From: Hofstenia miamia | Lineage: Eukaryota; Xenacoelomorpha; Acoela | Reading direction: 5' to 3' | DNA: 64,000 nt | Assembly (NCBI GenBank): GCA_004352715.1 | Contig: SCFE01000019.1 | Coordinates: forward strand, 469,228-533,227 | Shown here: positions 41,933 to 55,279 of the stretch, piece after piece | Layout of the letters: each line of letters opens with the position of its first letter | Position numbering within the stretch: position 1 is the first letter of the stretch | Program-made: the position numbers and the translations under genes | The notes under the pieces: model-generated | What the model was told of the DNA's origin: nothing | The model's input: the letters and a program-made list of their open reading frames with translations, nothing else | Databases searched by the model: none

Positions 41933-42932
41933 NNNNNNNNNNNNNNNNNNNNNNNNNNNNNNNNNNNNNNNNNNNNNNNNNNNNNNNNNNNNNNNNNNNN
42001 NNNNNNNNNNNNNNNNNNNNNNNNNNNNNNNNNNNNNNNNNNNNNNNNNNNNNNNNNNNNNNNNNNNNNNNNNNNNNNNNNNNNNNNNNNNNNNNNNNNN
42101 NNNNNNNNNNNNNNNNNNNNNNNNNNNNNNNNNNNNNNNNNNNNNNNNNNNNNNNNNNNNNNNNNNNNNNNNNNNNNNNNNNNNNNNNNNNNNNNNNNNN
42201 NNNNNNNNNNNNNNNNNNNNNNNNNNNNNNNNNNNNNNNNNNNNNNNNNNNNNNNNNNNNNNNNNNNNNNNNNNNNNNNNNNNNNNNNNNNNNNNNNNNN
42301 NNNNNNNNNNNNNNNNNNNNNNNNNNNNNNNNNNNNNNNNNNNNNNNNNNNNNNNNNNNNNNNNNNNNNNNNNNNNNNNNNNNNNNNNNNNNNNNNNNNN
42401 NNNNNNNNNNNNNNNNNNNNNNNNNNNNNNNNNNNNNNNNNNNNNNNNNNNNNNNNNNNNNNNNNNNNNNNNNNNNNNNNNNNNNNNNNNNNNNNNNNNN
42501 NNNNNNNNNNNNNNNNNNNNNNNNNNNNNNNNNNNNNNNNNNNNNNNNNNNNNNNNNNNNNNNNNNNNNNNNNNNNNNNNNNNNNNNNNNNNNNNNNNNN
42601 NNNNNNNNNNNNNNNNNNNNNNNNNNNNNNNNNNNNNNNNNNNNNNNNNNNNNNNNNNNNNNNNNNNNNNNNNNNNNNNNNNNNNNNNNNNNNNNNNNNN
42701 NNNNNNNNNNNNNNNNNNNNNNNNNNNNNNNNNNNNNNNNNNNNNNNNNNNNNNNNNNNNNNNNNNNNNNNNNNNNNNNNNNNNNNNNNNNNNNNNNNNN
42801 NNNNNNNNNNNNNNNNNNNNNNNNNNNNNNNNNNNNNNNNNNNNNNNNNNNNNNNNNNNNNNNNNNNNNNNNNNNNNNNNNNNNNNNNNNNNNNNNNNNN
42901 NNNNNNNNNNNNNNNNNNNNNNNNNNNNNNNN
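41933..42932. other. Assembly gap of exactly 1000 N
   Basis: The round length suggests a placeholder of unknown true size. Confidence 0.97.
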
Positions 42933-43158
42933 GTCCCCCCCCTTAACAATCCAGAGCTGCTTGCATTCCCCATGAAATATTTGCCTGTAACCAGTGGCGT
43001 AAGCAACGTGTGGAATGTCTCTCAGCCAGACTTTTAAAATTGCATTTGGCTGGTTAAATAAAAAAAGTTTCGGTAAAAGATATTAAAAAATTATAAACTA
43101 ATTTGGTGAATTCATCAATATTTCCAAAGAATTTGAGGAGCGTCAGCCCCCCTTTTGG

Positions 43159-43293
43159 TTACTTATTGCGGATATTCCTCTGGTGTAAAACCCTGCTCAC
43201 TGCCCTACCTATAATAATCATAGTNTTACCTATTGCGAAGATATTCCTCTGGTGTAAAACCCTGCTCACTGCCCTACCTATAATAATCATAGT
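43159..43293. repeat. Tandem ~66-bp duplication joined by one n
   Basis: 43159-43224 and 43226-43293 repeat the same sequence (shared GATATTCCTCTGGTGTAAAA) with a few differences at the left end and a single n between. Probably unmerged contig ends. Confidence 0.7.
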
Positions 43294-44578
43294 ATATAAT
43301 GTATTGGCTCTATTCTACGTCTGCAGGGGTAGACAATATTAAATTGATGTTGCAATTAATGCAATAATTAGAAAATTATTAACCTATTGAATACTTTACA
43401 AATTGATTGCCAATTATTTATGATTCACTTAAATCTTCCTGAAATATATAATCAATTTCTGATTCCATAAACATTATTATCCTGTCTAGTAAAGTTATAT
43501 AGCATTTTCTGTTGAGTGTACTGCTCAATTTGATTACCAAAAAATTTATCATTCTTCTACCACCCAATTCAATGTTTTATGTATATTGAAGGCTTAACAT
43601 TAACCTTATTTCACACTATTGTGACATTGTCGGACACCTCATCTTATGTCAAACCTAAAGAATTTAAACTATGATCACAGCATTTACATAAGGAATCTAT
43701 GGCAGAACCAAATTTCCCATTACCAATATCTATTTTTTGATTTTCTAGAACAATTTCTTTTTAGTTCTAACAGATGTTTGAAAAATTTTTTTTTGTGTTA
43801 TATATTGATTTTTATTGATACCAAACTGGTTAAATTACTATTGTTTTTGATCTAATATTTTTATTCTAATTATTGCCAAAAATTGGAAATAATCTATAAT
43901 CTGAAACGCAAAAATTGATTAATTTACTAAACTAAAAAATCTATTTGGGGTTAGGGTTACAATTAAAAATTGCATACTCCTGCGTGTCTGTAATTTATGA
44001 CGAGGAGCAAATTACTGCGCTACTTAAGTGAAACTAGGAATGAGAAATATAGCCATTTTGAATGAAATTTGGACTAAACATTTGGAAAAGATAGGTTGAA
44101 ATTGAACAAATAAACCAGAGTTTTAGTGAATGCTATATAATTATTTTAACGTTTTGAAATTTTATATTGAAGAACTGAATTTATTATTTTCAATTCAATT
44201 TCTATTCTAAGATACCTTACTTTGATCTAGCAAACCTCTTAAAAAATCTCATGAAAATATGCAAAATTGGAATTAAGTGGATTGTTGCGGATTCAAGATG
44301 GGCAGGGATTGGCCTAAATTTTCTGATTAGAGTTATTAAAGTCTAGGAACGTAGACATTTCTAGAGATCACTACTATAAAAGGAAAAAGTGTTTCCAATT
44401 GAAATTAGGAATAGTTAAGCGCATCAGCCTGTATTCGAAACTCGCCTCACTCATTGCTCTAAGGAACAATAAGTGTTATCCAGCCTAATAATGGTTACAT
44501 TGGTGAGGTGTATGGAAAAATAATTCATTGTTAGTAATTGATAACATAAACATTCATTATACTTACTCCGTTAAAATG

Positions 44579-44612
<34 letters not shown>

Positions 44613-45968
44613 GTTCCCCTCATCGAAAAAGCTGGGTGCGCCCCTGCTTGAGGTACATCATTGATAAATAGCAGCTAATCTGAAAATGCAAAATTTATTT
44701 TAACTTGGAAATTTATTTCAAATACCTAGTCATCGAATTTCTGCTATTGCAGGAAAATTCCATTATTCAATCTGGATTGTTCAGAAATTTAATATACCAA
44801 CACTATTTTTGATGACGTCATCAAATTGATTTTTTTTGGACATAATACTACTAGTTTTAGCAGTTCGAAATGATGGAATTCATTAGAATTATTTCTTAAC
44901 TTATCAAATAAATTTTGTCTAAATATTTATGCATAAACATCAATTTGTGCACAATTTGGGAAGACCATACATAACATGAGCAATTTTTATTAAAGGGTTA
45001 TGATCACCAACAAAATCTAGGATGTTGCCAAGTATCACTAAGAAATCCCCTCAAATTAAGGATCAAAAGTAAATAAAGGGAGGCAACCCTTTAGGTCGAT
45101 TAGGTTTCAAGAAATTCGAAGTAATGTTTCAGAAATTGTGTCTATGACAAACAAACGATGTATAAACGACTCAATATCGAGTACATTTTATTAATTAAAA
45201 TAATCTAATTTCGTGTACTCACATTCCCTAATGAGCAAACACTCGTCATTCCTTTATAAATTCTCCAGAATAATTGTTCATTAACAATTAAAAAATTTCA
45301 ACAATCAAACCTTAGTTGAGAGTGAGAATTAATCACTCATATCGAGAAGTAAGGTGCCCCAATAATATTTCAAAAGGAACGATTTTTCAAATTTTTTTGG
45401 CTCTGCCGTAAATAACAGGTGGTTTAAAAGGACTAGCTGTCTATAAATATAAACCTCAAAATTTTAAATCGTTACACTTTATACAAGATGTCATTAGATT
45501 TCGGACAACTTGCAAAAAATAATCATTATATATCTTGATGAAAAAATTTTAAAATTCGCTTGGAACGCGCCTGCTTACATAGTGTAGATTTCGACACTTA
45601 CAGAAAATAGCATTTAGTTTCTATAAAACTCTTACAAGCTTCATCTCAATGTCACAACAACATGCCTTCCCATAAGTTAACTAACAGTTTTTGACAGAAT
45701 ACTTTTTTATAACTAAATAACCTAAGTGCTTGCTAATAAAAAGATTCAAAATTTTTCTATAAATCTAAACAAAGCGCCTAACGCATTATAACTAATATGT
45801 ACATCAAAAGATAGACATCCATACAAAAATAGTAAAAATAGCAGTTTTAGCTTTTAAAAGCACACGAACCCCTGACGTCGAGCGGGAAACAATAAATAAG
45901 AACTCAGCGTTCATATTTCGAATAAGAACAAGAAACAATTTCCAATTGCATAATTAAGTAAATCTCTG
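43294..45968. other. Gene-free stretch with a (TA)n tract and a possible hAT terminus
   Basis: (TA)n at 44580-44609. Reverse-complemented from 44646 the sequence reads CAGGGGCGCACCCAGC, resembling a hAT terminal repeat; CAGTGGCGTAAGCA at 42992, upstream of this stretch, is another orphan terminus. No coding sequence recognised. The 3' UTR of the ING gene should begin just left of 45969. Confidence 0.4.
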
Positions 45969-46735
45969 CTATCTCAACCGCTTGCTCATTCTCTTCGATG
46001 AGGTAATGGCTGAAGGGGCGGCACTCGACTCTTTTATTTTCGATGTGCAGTTTGGGCAAAACCATTTACCTCTTGGAGAGGATTTAAGTCCGACACAGTC
46101 GAAATGGAACCATTCGATTTCACAGTCGGTGTGATCACACGCGACCATTTCACCAAATGAAACACGATTGCAAAGACAATAAACAGGTTCTGAGGCCTTA
46201 GATGATTTGGAGTTGGTTTTCGGCGTCTCTTCGCCAGTAGAGTCTGACGACATAACGGCGAGTTTAGCTTTATGGTTAGAGGATGGTGTGCGCATACGTT
46301 TCCTTATGCCATTGTTAGGGTTAAAAGACTTCGCTCGTTTGCTTATTGGCGACATACTGATCCCATTAACACGCGAATATTCATTGACGTCTTTCTTCGG
46401 AAAATCAGTGATAGTAGAAGGCCGCTTATGTCTCCGACCGGGCTTTTGAGTCGGCGGGGGCGATAGAGCGATACGCGAAGGCGAAGTGTTGGGACCTTTA
46501 GCAATGCAGGTGGCGAGTTCATCGGTTTGTCGCAGACAATCTGCATTTTGTTGCAACTGATTACGACATTGTTCAATTTGAGACAAAATTCTGGTAATAT
46601 AAGTGTTTTTCTCGGCACTCAGGTACGTGAACTTTTGAAGACAATTTTGAATATCAGTCAATAGCTTCTTGCCTGGCTTATTTGGAGGGAGCTCTTGATA
46701 AATATCGACGTAATTGTTCATCTCACGTTGAATAT
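45969..46735 (-). CDS. ING: ING exon 2 with PHD finger
   Basis: Acceptor TTTCTTTAG, then ATATTCAACGTGAGATG, which continues the exon 1 frame as D-IQREM. It encodes the second helix of the ING domain, the disordered basic linker, the complete PHD finger and a short Lys/Arg C-terminus before TGA. Confidence 0.94.
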
Positions 46736-49068
46736 CTAAAGAAATCGGTTAATTTAAGCAATTCAATATCACGACCAATTGCTAAAATAAATTAATTACG
46801 CCTATTGTGTTTGAAGGTTAAATTCTGTTCACACAAGATATGCACTGCTCACAAGGAATGCAACTACCTAACAAATTTTGAGAAACGCTCATACTACCAC
46901 GTAATTTTGTTGGATATGCGTAACAAAGTTTTCAAAATTATGGAGCGAATAATAACATATTGCATCATTTTTTTGGCGACTTACAATTCATGTAAAAGCG
47001 AATCCTATATCAAAGTTAGTTCGCATATAAACATAACACAAAATCATTTCTATAAAATCTATGAAGTAAACGTGAAAATATTATTTGATAATTCCAAGTT
47101 ATGAAATGCGTTATTTTAATAAACAGTTGAGTTCTGGGAATTTGATTTTTCGACAGGTAGGAAAAAGTAGATATTGGAATTTTACATTTTCTTATTTACT
47201 TTAATAAGCGCAAAACAACTTTTTATGCAAAGCCTTCTATTTTTCAGATCGGGATACACTTGTTCAGTAAAATAATCACTGCTTATGAAACTTATTTATC
47301 AAGGTTAAACAATCGTATTAATGAGGCAAAATTTAAAACAAATATTTATAATGTAAAAATTAAAACCGATTGAAAGAAGAAATATTACATCAATATAAAC
47401 ATTAGCAATTGTCAATTTGCAAATAAACTAAAATTTGAATAAACAGTTTGAACTACGAAGTATGCATATTTCAATTTGTTTAATCGCACGGATTCAACAA
47501 ACGAAATCAACAATGATTATCATGTAGTAATAGAATTCTGGGAAATTTCAGAGATTATGAAAATATAAATTCATTTATACATGAATAAGTACATAAAATT
47601 AAGTTTACTGATTGGTGGATGGCCATTTGTTGTACAGAGCCAAGCAAAAAGGAAGAAATGTTTGAATTGTAGTTGTAAATAGTGCACCGCACTTAAATAA
47701 TGCTAATAAAATGCATTTTGCAAATTTATTATTCTTAAGAACAGACGCGATTGGTCACTTTCTGAAAATTCCATGCTGCTTAAACTCTTATTTCTAAAAC
47801 GTATATTTGGATATTCCGATTTTTCGTATTTTTTAAAACTGCTATATAAGAGTATGAAAATTCAAATATTACTACTGCGATTTAGATATCAAGAGATTAG
47901 TGCTATTTTCAAAATATTTGCGAAATCTTTTAAAGAAAGTGAAATAATGTGATCCATAGCAATAAAAAAAAACAACTTCCGCTTATATTTCAATGACGTT
48001 TACACTATCAAAATTGTTAATGATTCATGTAGAACCAACATTTGCCACAATGTATAAATGGGAATGTGAATTACCACAAAATTAAAAAATATTAATTTCG
48101 ATTTATGGATATACCACCTGACCTAATATGATGCCAATGCATCAAAAACTTTTATTAATTACCATTGTTCAATCATTTTCTTGAAAATGAAGTGTGTATG
48201 CTTAAATACTTGCAAAATCATAAAATGGGTTGTTTGGATAACTGATATACTTTGTTGATGACGGGCTTAAGCAGCTAACATTAATTGTAGACATGAAAGG
48301 TACAGTCTCAATTTATTAATAGAAACATTAATTGAATGGACTTTATATTTAACTTGCCTAAAATACACAAGATAAAGGTATTAATAAATACATTGATAAA
48401 GGTTAAGATTTATATGTATAATAAGTTCTTTATTATAACATGTGCGGTCAACCAAAATTCAAAACGATGTGTACTACATTACTACCTGTCCCAAAATAAC
48501 TGCTGCATGTCGATTTTAATAAATTTGCAGGACAATAAGCGATTGTGATTATTACATTATAGCTAGAAAAAATGTAAAATTATTTTGGAAAAAGTCAATA
48601 AAAGGTTATAGGGATTTTAATTCGCGGGAAACTAAGATTATTGAATTTTTGCTCACTGGGTTCTCCCAAACCAGATTTTAGGACACTTTTGATAGGATGT
48701 GTGGCAAAATTTTTCCCTCTGAATTTATCAGTCACTTCCTGCTAGAATTTAAAATAAGTGACTTTCATACCTCTTAAATTATTTACGATTGTTTTCGGCA
48801 TTCTGGATGGCTACAAGTCACCCAAATGAATAACTTAGCGTCATCAAAACATACTGGAAGCATATATTTATTGAAAACTAGAAATTTGAAAAGGCTCTAA
48901 AAAAATCCAATGATTGTCGTCTTTACTCCCGCAAATTAAAATCCATATAACCATTTTTCAAAACAATTTTACATCTTCTGAAAGGTATGTGAAATGAAAT
49001 ATATTGTAAAAATCAGAAAGAGAATCGCATATATTTCAGCAGATATTTTAGGACAGAGGAAGTAGCAT

Positions 49069-49116
<48 letters not shown>

Positions 49117-51454
49117 ATGCTACTTCCTCTGTCCTAAAATATCTGCTGAAATNATACACACACACTATTGCACTCAATGTAAAGCCATGAGTACAATGAA
49201 CATGTTGGTATAACAGTAGAAAATTGCTGTTAATGTTCAAATACGATATAAAGCAGAGAATGGAAAGAATTCATCGTTTCCATATGCAGCAACAATAATT
49301 AAATGATACACTGCGTTAAAAGAACCGGGAAGTCTTCAAGATTCTAAACACTACATTCAGATTTTGAAAACGGATTTCAGTGATAGTCCACTATGCAGTG
49401 CTGCTCAATCAATAGGAATTAATCAGAAAAATGCTGATGAGGGAGAAATGGCTCTTTTATAAGATTAAAACTATCGAGTAACTCCATGAAGATTTCTATC
49501 CTTCTCGATTAGTCAATATTCCATTAGATGATTAAGCGTTTCATTGCAAAATATGAAAAAGAGTACATTATCTTGTAGAGTGCGATCTCTCATATAGAGA
49601 TAGAATGCCAAACTGTATAATAAATGAGCAGTAGAAATTCGACATCAATATTACAGTATTGTAAAACGAGAATTTTGCTGTGGATATCATCAGTGCATTG
49701 AATTCAAATGAATAAGCACTATACAATGTATTGGTGATTAAAAACTACTAGAAACGTTCTAAAGATGAAGATGTCGTCAGAAAAACTAGGAAGTCAAAGC
49801 ACATTATTAAATACACCAGGGAAATATTGGTGCATGTTAGAAAGGAACTGCACTATTTATATACTGATAGGAGTCTCTTTACGAAATTGCTCAGTCAGAC
49901 ACAAACCAAGCGATATGCTTTGGTGATCCAATGAAAATAGTTATAAAACATTGATATAATATAGATCTGTAGTTAGTGTATATTAATTTCAGTTGTTTTA
50001 ATGAAGCTATTTAAGAGCAGAAGGTTGTAAAAAAAAAACTCAGCTAGTGTCTCATGATTTTCTTCTTCATACGTGGCCATTTCTCAATGTAGAAGATGTA
50101 ACTACCTGTAATTGCGTACGATTTTTTTAATTAAATTTAATTCTTAGCTTAAATAACCTATATTATTAACCAAATAGACCATTTGCTTTTACATCCATTA
50201 AATGATCAAATATTGACTTTCTCTAACTAAGATTGTCTTAACATCTTACTACTCTTAAGAGGAAGAAGCATATTATTTGTATAAATTATTTTTATAGTGA
50301 GACATTCACAGCAATGCAAAATTTCATTCATTTTTACTAATGGGGCAGCTCAAATTTAAGACAAGCAATTTATTGGTATTGATATACACTTAGTTGAAAA
50401 CATGCTTTGAATCAAAAATGAAAATTAATCATTTGAAATAGATCCAAAGCAATAAACCATACAGTACTTCATACTTCGTAAAATGAATAATAATATATAC
50501 AATGCAAATTCACAAAATTGTTCTAAATTTATTGCACAATGTTACTTGGAAATCAACATTGTTATGTTGAAATTCCTTCAAGGAACGATTTCATAAAAAA
50601 GTCAATTTATAAATAGAAATCTAAGAAATATGCTAAAACCCAATAATGTCATTTTTAGAACATTCTACTCTAAAAATTTACTTAACGTTATAAAATTATT
50701 TTTTGCATATCAAACCTTGCATTTCAATAAACTTAGAAGTAACAAATATGTACTTAACATATTACACTGATAAAGTTTAAAATCAAATTTTGCGAATTAA
50801 AAAGACTAATTATGATTAATGCATTATAAAATGCAATTTTTCAGCAATACTTTATAATAGCTGACGCAATATGAGAGAGAGAACGTTTATTTATCGAAAT
50901 ACAGAAAATAATCAGCTTTTATTATAAGCCCTAATCATTGCCGGGAAGAATTGCCTTTGGCGCAATGATAGCCGGTGGTGTGACTGGATGAGTCTGCCAG
51001 AGGTAAGTTGACGTTCAGGAATATAATGTGATAGGTGATGCGAAGAGTGGATTATTTTCTTAAAGAAACAGAAAAATTCTTGAATCGCTGGCTATAGGAT
51101 AAAACACTAACCAATAATTCTCTCGGCCCATCAAAAGATCGACATTGGAGCAAGTTGTTGACTTGAGACCGCAGGGGCACAGTAATCATATAAGGAGACG
51201 ATTGAGCATTGGAAAATATATATTATTAACAAGCAGTAATATAATAGCTATCAATTTGATAATAGCACAAAAATATTGGCTAAAAAATAAAATAACATTT
51301 TAATCCTACCTAAATAACGACAATCTGTTTCTCGTAGTAAAGAAATACTGCGTTGAAGATCAGTTGGAAGAGACTCAACGCATTCAAGATAACTCTCGCA
51401 ATAGTCAGCACTATATAATGCCTTAATTGCAAGGGAATTCCAAGAATAATTCAT
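45969..51454 (-). CDS. ING: ING1/ING2-like inhibitor-of-growth PHD protein, two exons
   Basis: Chromatin reader of the ING family, which docks histone acetyltransferase or deacetylase complexes on H3K4me3. Exon 1 (51454-51310) and exon 2 (46735-45969) join in phase 1 (Asp codon split) to give 303 residues, within the usual 240-420 range. Residues 21-36 ([16 protein letters not shown]) and LLRETD are the ING N-terminal domain, continuing in exon 2 to about residue 120. A basic region (about 147-200, with KPGRRHKRP and KRAKSF) is a likely nuclear-localisation stretch. The PHD finger at 234-278 has the full C4HC3 set (YCLC, CDHTDC, FHFDC, CPNC) and the H3K4me3-cage residues Tyr234, Met245 and Trp257. 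The ESLPxDLQR...SLxRExD pattern favours ING1/ING2 over ING3/4/5, although GKWFCPNC is closer to ING4/5. A Lys/Arg tail follows. Confidence 0.93.
46736..51309. other. ING intron 1
   Basis: 4.6 kb, AT-rich. The only structure seen is the palindrome at 49033-49152. The stretch 49300-49720 is less AT-biased and reads in fragments such as [20 protein letters not shown], perhaps an eroded element; not identified. Confidence 0.6.
49033..49152. repeat. Perfect 120-bp palindrome centred on (TA)n, ending at an n
   Basis: 49033-49092 is the exact reverse complement of 49093-49152. The arms carry about 37 bases of unique sequence (starting ATTTCAGCAGATATT) and the centre is (TA)n. The right arm stops precisely at the single n at 49153, so an assembly foldback is likely. 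Confidence 0.85.
51310..51454 (-). CDS. ING: ING exon 1
   Basis: 48 codons plus one base, [18 protein letters not shown] to ETDCRYL, donor TTTAG|GTAGGA. The ATG at 51454 is chosen because the in-frame codons just upstream are TTG TTG CAG, not Met. An acceptor-like TTGTTGCAG ends six bases before the ATG. Confidence 0.88.
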
Positions 51455-51510
51455 TTTTTTCTGCAACAATGCATGGTTTAAAACTTCAGCAGGTTCTTTT
51501 TATTTCTAGA

Positions 51511-51595
51511 GACGCGCGACGTAATGACGTCATATTGTAGTAAGCCAAAAATGGTAGTTAACATTTTAATTGCACCGTTTTTGCGGGAATTTTGA
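51511..51595 (-). promoter_or_regulatory. Candidate ING promoter: CRE and E2F-like sites
   Basis: A perfect CRE palindrome TGACGTCA lies at 51525-51532, about 70 bases upstream of the ING ATG, beside a local CpG cluster (GACGCGCGACG). GCGGGAA at 51583-51589 matches the E2F core. Both stand out in AT-rich surroundings. Function is inferred from motif and position only. Confidence 0.4.
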
Positions 51596-51599
51596 ATTA

Positions 51600-54500
51600 T
51601 GTTTAAGACGTTTACTAAAGGTTTAACGATAATTCACAAAATCTCCTTCATATTTTATAAGAAGTTTAGTTTTAACAATTCTAATTTAACAAGTACAATG
51701 CAACAGACTTGCATCGAAAAAGTACTCAAAACATAAGTGCTAGAAAAAAGATAACTGTTACACTATTGCAAAATTTTCAATGTAAAATCTTAGATATAAC
51801 TAGGGTGCTTACAGATTTCTTAATCAAAATATTTTCACAAGAAAATGCCATCAATATTTACATTAAAACGACTAGTAGATTAAGTGTAAATTAAATATGC
51901 TTGAGTTCATTGGTCGTGGATCAATGTCTATGTCTATAGCTTCTTAATGCTACCAACTGTTGGTAACATATTTTCCTTTCTTTGCCTAAATTTTTTAGGA
52001 TCTATTCATTTGTACCATTCCTCATCATCATTGCTGATCTTCATTTAAAAAATTGTCAAAATACATATCGTCCTTCAAGATTATTGGTAGACGTGTGAAT
52101 ATGCATTTAAACAAATTCAAATGTAGCATGTAGTGAATTTTCATAAATTGTATATACATAGTTACATTTGCGCTAATTCCAAATATGATAATAACTGCAT
52201 ATACAGATTTTTGAAATTAAATTTTAGCGTATCGAGATTTTAGTTGAACATTTTGTATTTCAATTTACTAAAGGTAAGCATTGTAATTAAAATTCATGCA
52301 TTATTATATTCTGTATTATTAGTATGGTTGCAAATCGTATACTTTCTAGATATATACAAACATCAATTTAAGTCTGATGAAAGTAACATATTTCAATGAA
52401 TCAAATTTGTATTGTGTAACTTTTTTCTCAATATTGTTTTGAATCTTAATTCTAGGGGGGAAATAGTTTCATTTGAAATAATATAAAAATTTATACATTT
52501 TTGCGTTTTTTACATTTTATTAGCGTTAGCATTCATTATCATAAATTTGAATATGTGTTTATATCAAGATTTTATATACATACTTGCGTGTGCTCCACTA
52601 TTTTTTTTACAATGGCAGATCCAAAATTTTTGTTGAAAGTTATTAATGTTCTTGATTACCTGGCAAACATCTATTACTAAATATTCAGTTTCTAAATTAT
52701 CTTTGCAGCAAAGATAGAACATAATCAACATCATAAACATAAAAAATATTATATATTCAGCTAAACTGTTCATAAAAGCTAATTTGTTCACTATTTGTGA
52801 AATATACAATTATTTAGTAAAAAAGTTACTTTCTAAATTATTATATTTATCATCTCCCAATTAGGTTATTTTTTTGGTATTTCAATTTCACTTTATTCAT
52901 TGTTGAAAAAATTAAATGTTATTGTAATTAGAAATTCCAGGTTAAATTTAACAATGTAATAATGTCATATTTAATTTTTAATATGTTAGTTTATTATACT
53001 TGTATAATGGACATGGTTGTTTCATGTATACATTGACTATTCCTCTCGTGTTTATGATATAATTTAGAATTCATCCTTAATTTCATGTTTAAGTATGTTT
53101 CGTCCAAACCAATTTAATATATTTGAAGTATTCAGAAATGTAGGCTGATTTCATTGTTTACTTCATAAAAATATTGTAGGAAAGATCAATCTTTTTACAT
53201 AAATCGTAGAGCTATGTAAATAGTAAATTAAATAAAACAGTAAGCTGTATAAATATGTAACTAAATGAAGAAATAAGCACATCAGTGAACAAACCACAGT
53301 CAAGGGAAGTGCAAGGTGATCCATTTCCACTAGCAATTAGACAACTTTTTTAGTCCTTCATTTTCGCATTACCTAATTTATATATAATTAAACTTAATTA
53401 ACCACAATTACATGTATTTGTAATATTTATGAAGTGAACAATACTAATTCTTTGAGAGCTCCTCAAATGCACATTCACTTTGTTGTAATTATCAAGCAAC
53501 AATTACAAACAAGGTGCAATCGCTAGTAATAATCATTTGTGTAGAAAATGGCTCTTCGTCGTCGCCGAAAATTGGTATTCCTGATGATAGATTTATTATT
53601 GTGTTGAATTACCCCTAATGTCTATTGATCCATTCTCCTACTTCAAATATTTATTGCATACAACTATTTCCACACAAATGTAAATTTACATGTATGTTGC
53701 AGTAATACCGATTTTTATGCAATAGTAATTTTTATCACTCTTTTATATGATTGTATCTTTTCTGATTTCTATTATTTGTTTCATAATATAAATTTTTGTA
53801 TTTTAGATTTCAGAATCATTTCCCTTATACTAACATTGAAATTTGATCAGCATAAATAAGGTGGGGATGTTCCTCTCCAGCAATCCATAATGCGATAAAT
53901 CCTTGATGGAAACACATCATTGTGAACAATATATAAGGATTAGCACTCAGAGAATAAAAATTAGAGCAATTTTAACAATTTAACTGACTATCAAGCTTGC
54001 AATTGAATTAGCTTTTGATGTTGAAACAAATATGCATTGGACTCCATTCTATCTTGTTCTAGCGACGACAATGACTGCTTTTCACGCATTGCGTTGTTTA
54101 CGCTGTTATGTTAGGGCCGAACAAAGTCCTGCTACATTTCTGTTCGACATCTTTGTAAATGTGAACTAAAAGTACTTTGATGTGAAAGACTAATTGATGC
54201 AAATGTTGTTTTCGACAGAACGACATCTGTCTCAAACTGGAAAGATGTTACCCTTATTTTATGTTAACGAAAATTTTACGGTTATGTAAGAAGATATCGG
54301 AATTATGTCCATGTCTGTTAGAAGTAGATGGGGTTGTGATTGTCACCAGATGAATTTACTGCAGAAAAAAAATTCAACCTGAAACGATTGTTAAATTGCT
54401 AATTGAATCAAAATAGTTGCCATTAAGTATTAGGTTGTATTTGTCAAATATAGCATCAAGGTTTAAAGATATTTTAAACTATTAATATTAATAGTTGAAA

Positions 54501-55279
54501 ATTGTAAGAACAATAATAATGGATTGGAAAAGACCAAACTCTACAAATAAAGGTCACTAGTCCATTCAGCATCAATTCTCCATTTACATAAAACACTAAG
54601 CATCAGTGAAAAATGAAATTCGAAAGAAGACAATGGAAAAATTCGACACACCGACTTCTGCACACGATCTCCCGATCAAACATCAAGTACAAGAAAATTG
54701 AGAAAGAAAGAAAAGCACATTACAATGAGAAATCTTCATTGAAAGAGATAGCACCAGTACAGCAGTAATTGCCTGAAATACAAACCACGAATCTGCGACT
54801 GAAGAAGCACAAACTTGTAAAACACACGTCAAAGTTATTGAAAAAGTTAATCAAAAAATTATTTTGTCTCGAAGTTATATTTTAGCAAGGGGTATGCTGG
54901 TTTTTGTTTGTTCTGGGATAAGTGAAGCACTAGTTACAATTATACACACTTTGCCATCAAATTTTGTCTTTTTTCATAATTTTGTTTTCCTTGGTATTGC
55001 ATTTTGTTTTCCTTCGTATTGTTAGTGACTATTTCTGCATCAATTAGAAAATTATTTGTTTTACATTAGTTGTAATTTGATATTCCGATTTAAAATACAT
55101 TTTCGGTTGAGCAGAAAAATTCGTCCGTTGGGTGTAGTTGAAAATAAACAATCAATTTCTAAGAATTCCTTAGCGCTGCAAATTATTGAAAGTGTCACAA
55201 TCTGTTTCTATTTTTACTGTTAACACTTTGTAAGAACTGCAATTATAGTTCATAATTCCTGTTTAACTTTCAGAATATA
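51600..55279. other. Intergenic, no gene seen
   Basis: 3.7 kb of AT-rich DNA with stops in all frames and no family I recognise. An 83-codon open frame at 54777-55025 ends in a hydrophobic stretch but has no start or homology. Confidence 0.4.

Noticed and set aside
43948-43962. GGGGTTAGGGTTAC telomere-like word
   Set aside because: A single occurrence, not an array.
46207-46466. Plus-strand frames within the ING exon
   Set aside because: Antisense shadows of the ING linker.
54777-55025. 83-codon frame ending in a hydrophobic segment
   Set aside because: No start, preceded by a stop, no family, and no splice support; plausible by chance in AT/T-rich DNA.
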